Of a DNA stretch of 33,845 bases, positions 30,773 through 33,845 are shown piece by piece. The notes under the pieces are model-generated. The model had not been told where the DNA came from. It saw only the letters and a list, made by a program, of their open reading frames with translations, and did not search any database. Position numbers and translations under genes: made by a program. How positions within the stretch are numbered: position 1 is the first letter of the stretch; each line of letters opens with the position of its first letter. Origin of the DNA: Paracoccus sp. (in: a-proteobacteria) (GTDB taxonomy: Bacteria > Pseudomonadota > Alphaproteobacteria > Rhodobacterales > Rhodobacteraceae); NCBI RefSeq assembly GCF_030536915.1, contig NZ_JAUNPC010000022.1, positions 3,219 to 37,063 of the forward strand, read 5' to 3'.

Positions 30773-31915
30773 ATGAGCAGCTATCTCGACTACAAGCCCG
30801 ACCATGCGCCGGCCGGCTGGCGCAAGATCCTGCATCTGAACTGGCCGCTGACCCTTCTTCTGGCGGCGGTGGCCTCGACCGGCTTCCTGATGCTCTATTC
30901 GGTCGCGGGCGGCCGGGCCGAGGCCTGGGTCGAGCCGCAGGTGGAACGCTTTGCCGTCGGCTTCGTCGCCATGATCGCGCTGGCCTTCACCCCGGTCTGG
31001 TTCTGGCGCTCGATCTCGGTCGCGGCCTATGTGGTCTGCCTCGGGCTGCTGCTGGCGGTGGATATCGTCGGCCACAACGCCATGGGGGCGCAGCGATGGC
31101 TGGACCTCGGGCCGATCAAGCTGCAGCCGTCGGAAATCAGCAAGATCGCGCTCGTGCTGGTGCTGGCGACCTATTACGCCTGGCTGGACCTTGCCCGCGT
31201 GTCGCGGCCCCTGTGGGTGCTGATCCCGGTGGCGCTGATCCTGCTGCCGACCGGGCTGGTGCTGGCGCAGCCGGACCTTGGCACATCGGTCATGCTGGTC
31301 GCGGGCGGGGGCATCATGATGTTCGTGGCGGGCGTCAGCCTGTGGTATTTCGCGGCCGTCATCGGCGCGGTGGGCGGGCTGGTCTTCGCGGTCATGCGCA
31401 GCCGCGGGACGGAATGGCAGTTGCTGCACGACTACCAGTACCGCCGCATCGACACCTTCCTGGACCCGACGACCGACCCGCTGGGGGCGGGCTACAACAT
31501 CACCCAGGCGCAGATCGCGCTGGGATCGGGCGGCTGGTCGGGGCGCGGCTTCATGCAGGGCACGCAGAGCCGGCTGAACTTCCTGCCCGAAAAGCACACC
31601 GACTTCATCTTCACCACGCTTGCCGAGGAATTCGGCTTCGTCGGCTCGATCACGCTTCTGGGCCTTTACGCGCTGATCATCGCCTTCTGCATCTATTCGG
31701 CGATGACCAACCGCGACCGCTTCGCCAGCCTCATGACGCTGGGGATCGGGGGCACGTTCTTTCTGTATTTCGCCGTCAACATGGGGATGGTCATGGGGCT
31801 GATGCCGGTCGTGGGGGTGCCCTTGCCGATGGTCAGCTATGGCGGCACGCAGCTGATGATCCTGCTGATGGCCTTCGGGCTTGTCCAATCCGCCCATGTG
31901 AACAGGCCCCGCTGA
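30773..31915 (+). CDS. rodA: Rod shape-determining protein RodA (SEDS glycosyltransferase)
   Basis: A 380-residue SEDS-family polytopic membrane protein, the peptidoglycan polymerase paired with PBP2. Diagnostic segments include GAQRWLDLGPIKLQPSEISKIALVLVLA, LVLAQPDLGTSVMLVAGG, the large extracellular region with YNITQAQIALGSGG, FLPEKHTDFIFTTLAEEFGF, and the C-terminal GVPLPMVSYGGTQL. ATG 30773 is preferred over GTG 30764 because GAGG lies eight bases before it. The last base of its stop is the first base of the next gene's ATG (TGATG). Confidence 0.96.
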   Translation: MSSYLDYKPDHAPAGWRKILHLNWPLTLLLAAVASTGFLMLYSVAGGRAEAWVEPQVERFAVGFVAMIALAFTPVWFWRSISVAAYVVCLGLLLAVDIVGHNAMGAQRWLDLGPIKLQPSEISKIALVLVLATYYAWLDLARVSRPLWVLIPVALILLPTGLVLAQPDLGTSVMLVAGGGIMMFVAGVSLWYFAAVIGAVGGLVFAVMRSRGTEWQLLHDYQYRRIDTFLDPTTDPLGAGYNITQAQIALGSGGWSGRGFMQGTQSRLNFLPEKHTDFIFTTLAEEFGFVGSITLLGLYALIIAFCIYSAMTNRDRFASLMTLGIGGTFFLYFAVNMGMVMGLMPVVGVPLPMVSYGGTQLMILLMAFGLVQSAHVNRPR

Positions 31916-32835
31916 TGCGCGTCTTCTTCGCCGCCCCTGCCCGCCTCTGGGACGAATGGTCCCCCGCCCTGCGCGCCGCCTGCCCGGAAATGGAACTGTG
32001 CCGCCAGGGCGATCCTGCCAACTTCGACGCGCTGATCTATGCGCCGGGCTATCCCCGGACGGGCGAGCCGATGGACTTCCGCCCCTTCACCCGCGCCCGC
32101 GTGGTGCAAAGCCTCTGGGCCGGGGTCGAGCGGATCGTCGGCAACCGGACGCTGACCCAGCCCTTGTGCCGGATGGTCGATCCGGGGCTGGCGCAGGGGA
32201 TGGCGGAATGGTGCCTCGGCTGGGCGATGCGGCTGCATCTGGGCATGGATCGGTACCAGCAGGACGGCGTATGGCGGAACGGGCTGGTGCCGCCGCTGGC
32301 GTCGGAGCGCCCGGTCACGATCCTCGGGATGGGCGAACTTGGGCGTGCCGTCGCGGCAAGGCTGCAGGGCGTGGGCTTTCCCGTCACGGGCTGGTCCGCC
32401 TCGGGCCGGGCGGTTCCGAGGGTGCGGGTGCTGGGGGCGGATGCGCTGCCGCAGGCACTGGAAGGGGCCGAGATCCTGATCTCGCTGCTGCCCGACACGC
32501 CCGACACGCGGAACCTGCTGGATGCCCGCAGGCTGGCGATGCTGCCGCAGGGTGCCTTCCTGCTGAACCCCGGACGCGGGACGGTGCTGGACGACGAGGC
32601 GCTGCTGGCCGCGCTGGACCAAGGGCGGCTGGCCCATGCCGTGCTGGACGTCTTCCGCAGCGAGCCGCTACCGCCCGATCATCCCTTCTGGGCGCATCCG
32701 GGCGTGACGGTGACGCCGCATATCGCCGCCGACACCCGTCCGGCCACGGCGGCGCCCGTCGCCGCCGAGAACCTGCGCCGCGCCATGGACGGCCGCCCGC
32801 TGCTGCATCTGGTGGACCGGGCGCGGGGCTACTGA
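31915..32835 (+). CDS. Glyoxylate/hydroxypyruvate reductase A-like dehydrogenase
   Basis: A 306-residue D-2-hydroxyacid dehydrogenase of the GhrA type, which reduces glyoxylate or hydroxypyruvate with NAD(P)H. The nucleotide-binding motif is ILGMGELGRAVA (GxGxxG, 138-143). The catalytic residues are Arg221 (LNPGRGTVLDDEAL), Glu250 (VFRSEPLP) and His269 (TPHIAADTRP). The N-terminal substrate domain is short, as in GhrA. It overlaps rodA as TGATG and so is the last gene of the elongasome transcript, although its metabolism has no evident link to cell shape. Confidence 0.9.
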   Translation: MRVFFAAPARLWDEWSPALRAACPEMELCRQGDPANFDALIYAPGYPRTGEPMDFRPFTRARVVQSLWAGVERIVGNRTLTQPLCRMVDPGLAQGMAEWCLGWAMRLHLGMDRYQQDGVWRNGLVPPLASERPVTILGMGELGRAVAARLQGVGFPVTGWSASGRAVPRVRVLGADALPQALEGAEILISLLPDTPDTRNLLDARRLAMLPQGAFLLNPGRGTVLDDEALLAALDQGRLAHAVLDVFRSEPLPPDHPFWAHPGVTVTPHIAADTRPATAAPVAAENLRRAMDGRPLLHLVDRARGY

Positions 32836-32989
32836 CGGCCAGCGCAGGATCATCGCCGCCAGGTTCCGTCGGCCCTCGCCGCGCAGGCTTCCTGCAGGGC
32901 AGCAAGGCGGACGGGTTGCGGGAAGGTCAGCGCGGCCTTGGGACATCGCCGCCCGAGGCGCTTGGGGAGGAGCCCCGGAAGGCGAGGCT

Positions 32990-33751
32990 TCAGCGCAGCC
33001 GGGGCGGCGCGTCGGGGTCGCGGCGCATGGGCGCGGGCTTCGGGACGGCCACCGCCTCGATCCGCACGGCGCCTTGCGGCAGGGGCAGGTCCTCGAAGGT
33101 GACGTCGACGCCGCCCTCGACCGGGGGCAGGAAGGCGATCAGTTCCGCCAGGGCCTTGGCGATCGCCGGCCGGTCGGGGTTGCCGGCGCCCGCCACGACG
33201 ATCAGGTGCCCCTGCCGCCCGTCCTGCCAGTCCACGCCCACCAGCGCCGCGCCCGCCACCATCCCCGCCATGTCGCCCAGCCGGGCGGCAAGCGGCTCGG
33301 CCACCGTCCCGACCGCATCGGGGCGCGGCGGGATCAGGCGGCGGGGGGCGGCCTCGCCCGCCTCGGGCGTCTCGGACAGCGCGGCGATCAGCCAGCCCAG
33401 CGCGCCCGCGTCCAGCAGCATCTCGGAGGGGCGGCCGGGGTTGACCAGCAGGCCCCGGCCCGCCCCGGCCAGTTCCCGCGCCAGCACCCGGCCGGGCAGC
33501 GAGACATGGGCCACCGGCCCGCCGAGGAACCCGGCAAGCGCGGCCTCGTCGTCGGAGGCCAGCGCCACCGCGCCGCCGGGCAGGTCGAACATCCGCAGCT
33601 CGGCCCGGTCGCCCGCAGGCTCGGCCACAAGGGCCGCGTGCAGTTCCGTGTCCGCCAGCCGCCGCAGCATCGCCGCGCGCTGCACCGGCCCTGCGTCGTG
33701 AAAGGGCACATGCGCGCAAAGGCGGTCGAGTTCGGTCTGGGGCGTCGTCAC
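32990..33751 (-). CDS. SseB family protein
   Basis: A 253-residue SseB-family protein. The SseB N-terminal domain pattern is recognisable: LDRLCAHVPFHDAGPVQRAAMLRRLADTELHAALV, then ELRMFDLPGGAVALASDDEAALAGF and RGLLVNPGRPSEMLLDAGALGWL. The C-terminal domain includes VGVDWQDGRQGHLIVVAGAG. E. coli SseB was named for enhanced serine sensitivity, but the biochemical function is unknown. The start is GTG 33751, overlapping the stop of the upstream gene as GTGA; a longer ATG frame overlaps that gene and is rejected. The 154-bp space to the convergent ghrA-like gene shows no clear terminator. Confidence 0.82.
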   Translation of the reverse strand: MTTPQTELDRLCAHVPFHDAGPVQRAAMLRRLADTELHAALVAEPAGDRAELRMFDLPGGAVALASDDEAALAGFLGGPVAHVSLPGRVLARELAGAGRGLLVNPGRPSEMLLDAGALGWLIAALSETPEAGEAAPRRLIPPRPDAVGTVAEPLAARLGDMAGMVAGAALVGVDWQDGRQGHLIVVAGAGNPDRPAIAKALAELIAFLPPVEGGVDVTFEDLPLPQGAVRIEAVAVPKPAPMRRDPDAPPRLR

Positions 33752-33845
33752 AGCACCTCGGCCAGCGTGCGGCGCAGTTCGGGGACCAGCTCGGCCTCGA
33801 ACCACGGGTTGCGTTTCAGCCAACCGGTATTCCGCCATGACGGGT
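33748..33845 (-). CDS. C-terminal end of an unidentified gene
   Basis: The last 31 codons of a gene entering from the right edge, in frame with TGA 33750-33748. The fragment contains NTGWLKRNPWFEAELVPELR and ends TLAEVL, a plausible helical C-terminus. I do not recognise the family. The GTGA overlap with the SseB-family gene and the good coding composition support it as a real, co-transcribed gene. Confidence 0.6.
   Translation of the reverse strand, partial: PSWRNTGWLKRNPWFEAELVPELRRTLAEVL

Noticed and set aside
31096-31914. Long upstream extension of the GhrA-like reading frame inside rodA
   Set aside because: The recognisable protein starts at 31915 with a TGATG overlap; the upstream part is a shadow of rodA.

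Overview
The window is GC-rich chromosomal DNA of an alphaproteobacterium, almost certainly Rhodobacteraceae (Paracoccus/Rhodobacter-like). The evidence is a complete RcGTA-type gene transfer agent (GTA) cluster, a DUF982 protein, mreBCD-PBP2-RodA next to leuA, and strong G/C third-position bias. No integrase, transposase, attachment site or CRISPR array was seen.

Layout. (1) 3-3751, plus strand: the 3' part of gatA, an Excalibur-type lipoprotein, an AmiD-like amidase, a DUF952 protein and pyrD. The last three overlap by 4-7 bases. (2) 3748-4572, minus strand: cysE, convergent with pyrD. (3) 4632-19667, minus strand: the GTA structural operon in canonical order: TerS gp1, TerL gp2, portal gp3, gp3.5, protease gp4, capsid gp5, gp6, gp7, gp8, tail tube gp9, gp10, a tail assembly chaperone, tape measure gp11, gp12, gp13, gp14, gp15, then an extra DUF2793 gene. 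All reading frames are intact, so the particle is probably functional. Spike, lysis and regulatory genes known from other GTA loci are not here. (4) 19998-21705, minus strand: DUF982, a cold-shock protein, a small Arg/Ala-rich protein and tRNA-Tyr. (5) 21775-24034, plus strand: RlmB-like methyltransferase, YHS-domain secreted protein, a candidate small RNA with a UUCG terminator, a CoA-binding protein and a leucine leader peptide with attenuator. (6) 24057-32835: leuA, a convergent rhodanese, then the elongasome operon mreB-mreC-mreD-mrdA-rodA and a GhrA-like reductase. (7) 32990-33845, minus strand: an SseB-family gene and the last codons of another gene.

The most interesting part is GTA control. 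Just upstream of gp1 lies a near-consensus promoter (TTGACT, 17 bp, TATACA). Its predicted start site coincides with the ATG of an 11-codon open frame whose codons 7-9 form the 5' arm of a strong intrinsic terminator. Three further terminator-like hairpins lie in the gp2/gp3, gp4/gp5 and gp5/gp6 gaps. Upstream of the promoter are three helically phased copies of GTGTTGCG and a near-consensus CtrA site. Together these suggest that GTA expression is gated by attenuation or antitermination as well as by initiation. This is inference from sequence and needs RNA mapping.

A second leader, ahead of leuA, also places its ATG seven bases after a -10 box, so it too is probably translated from a leaderless transcript.
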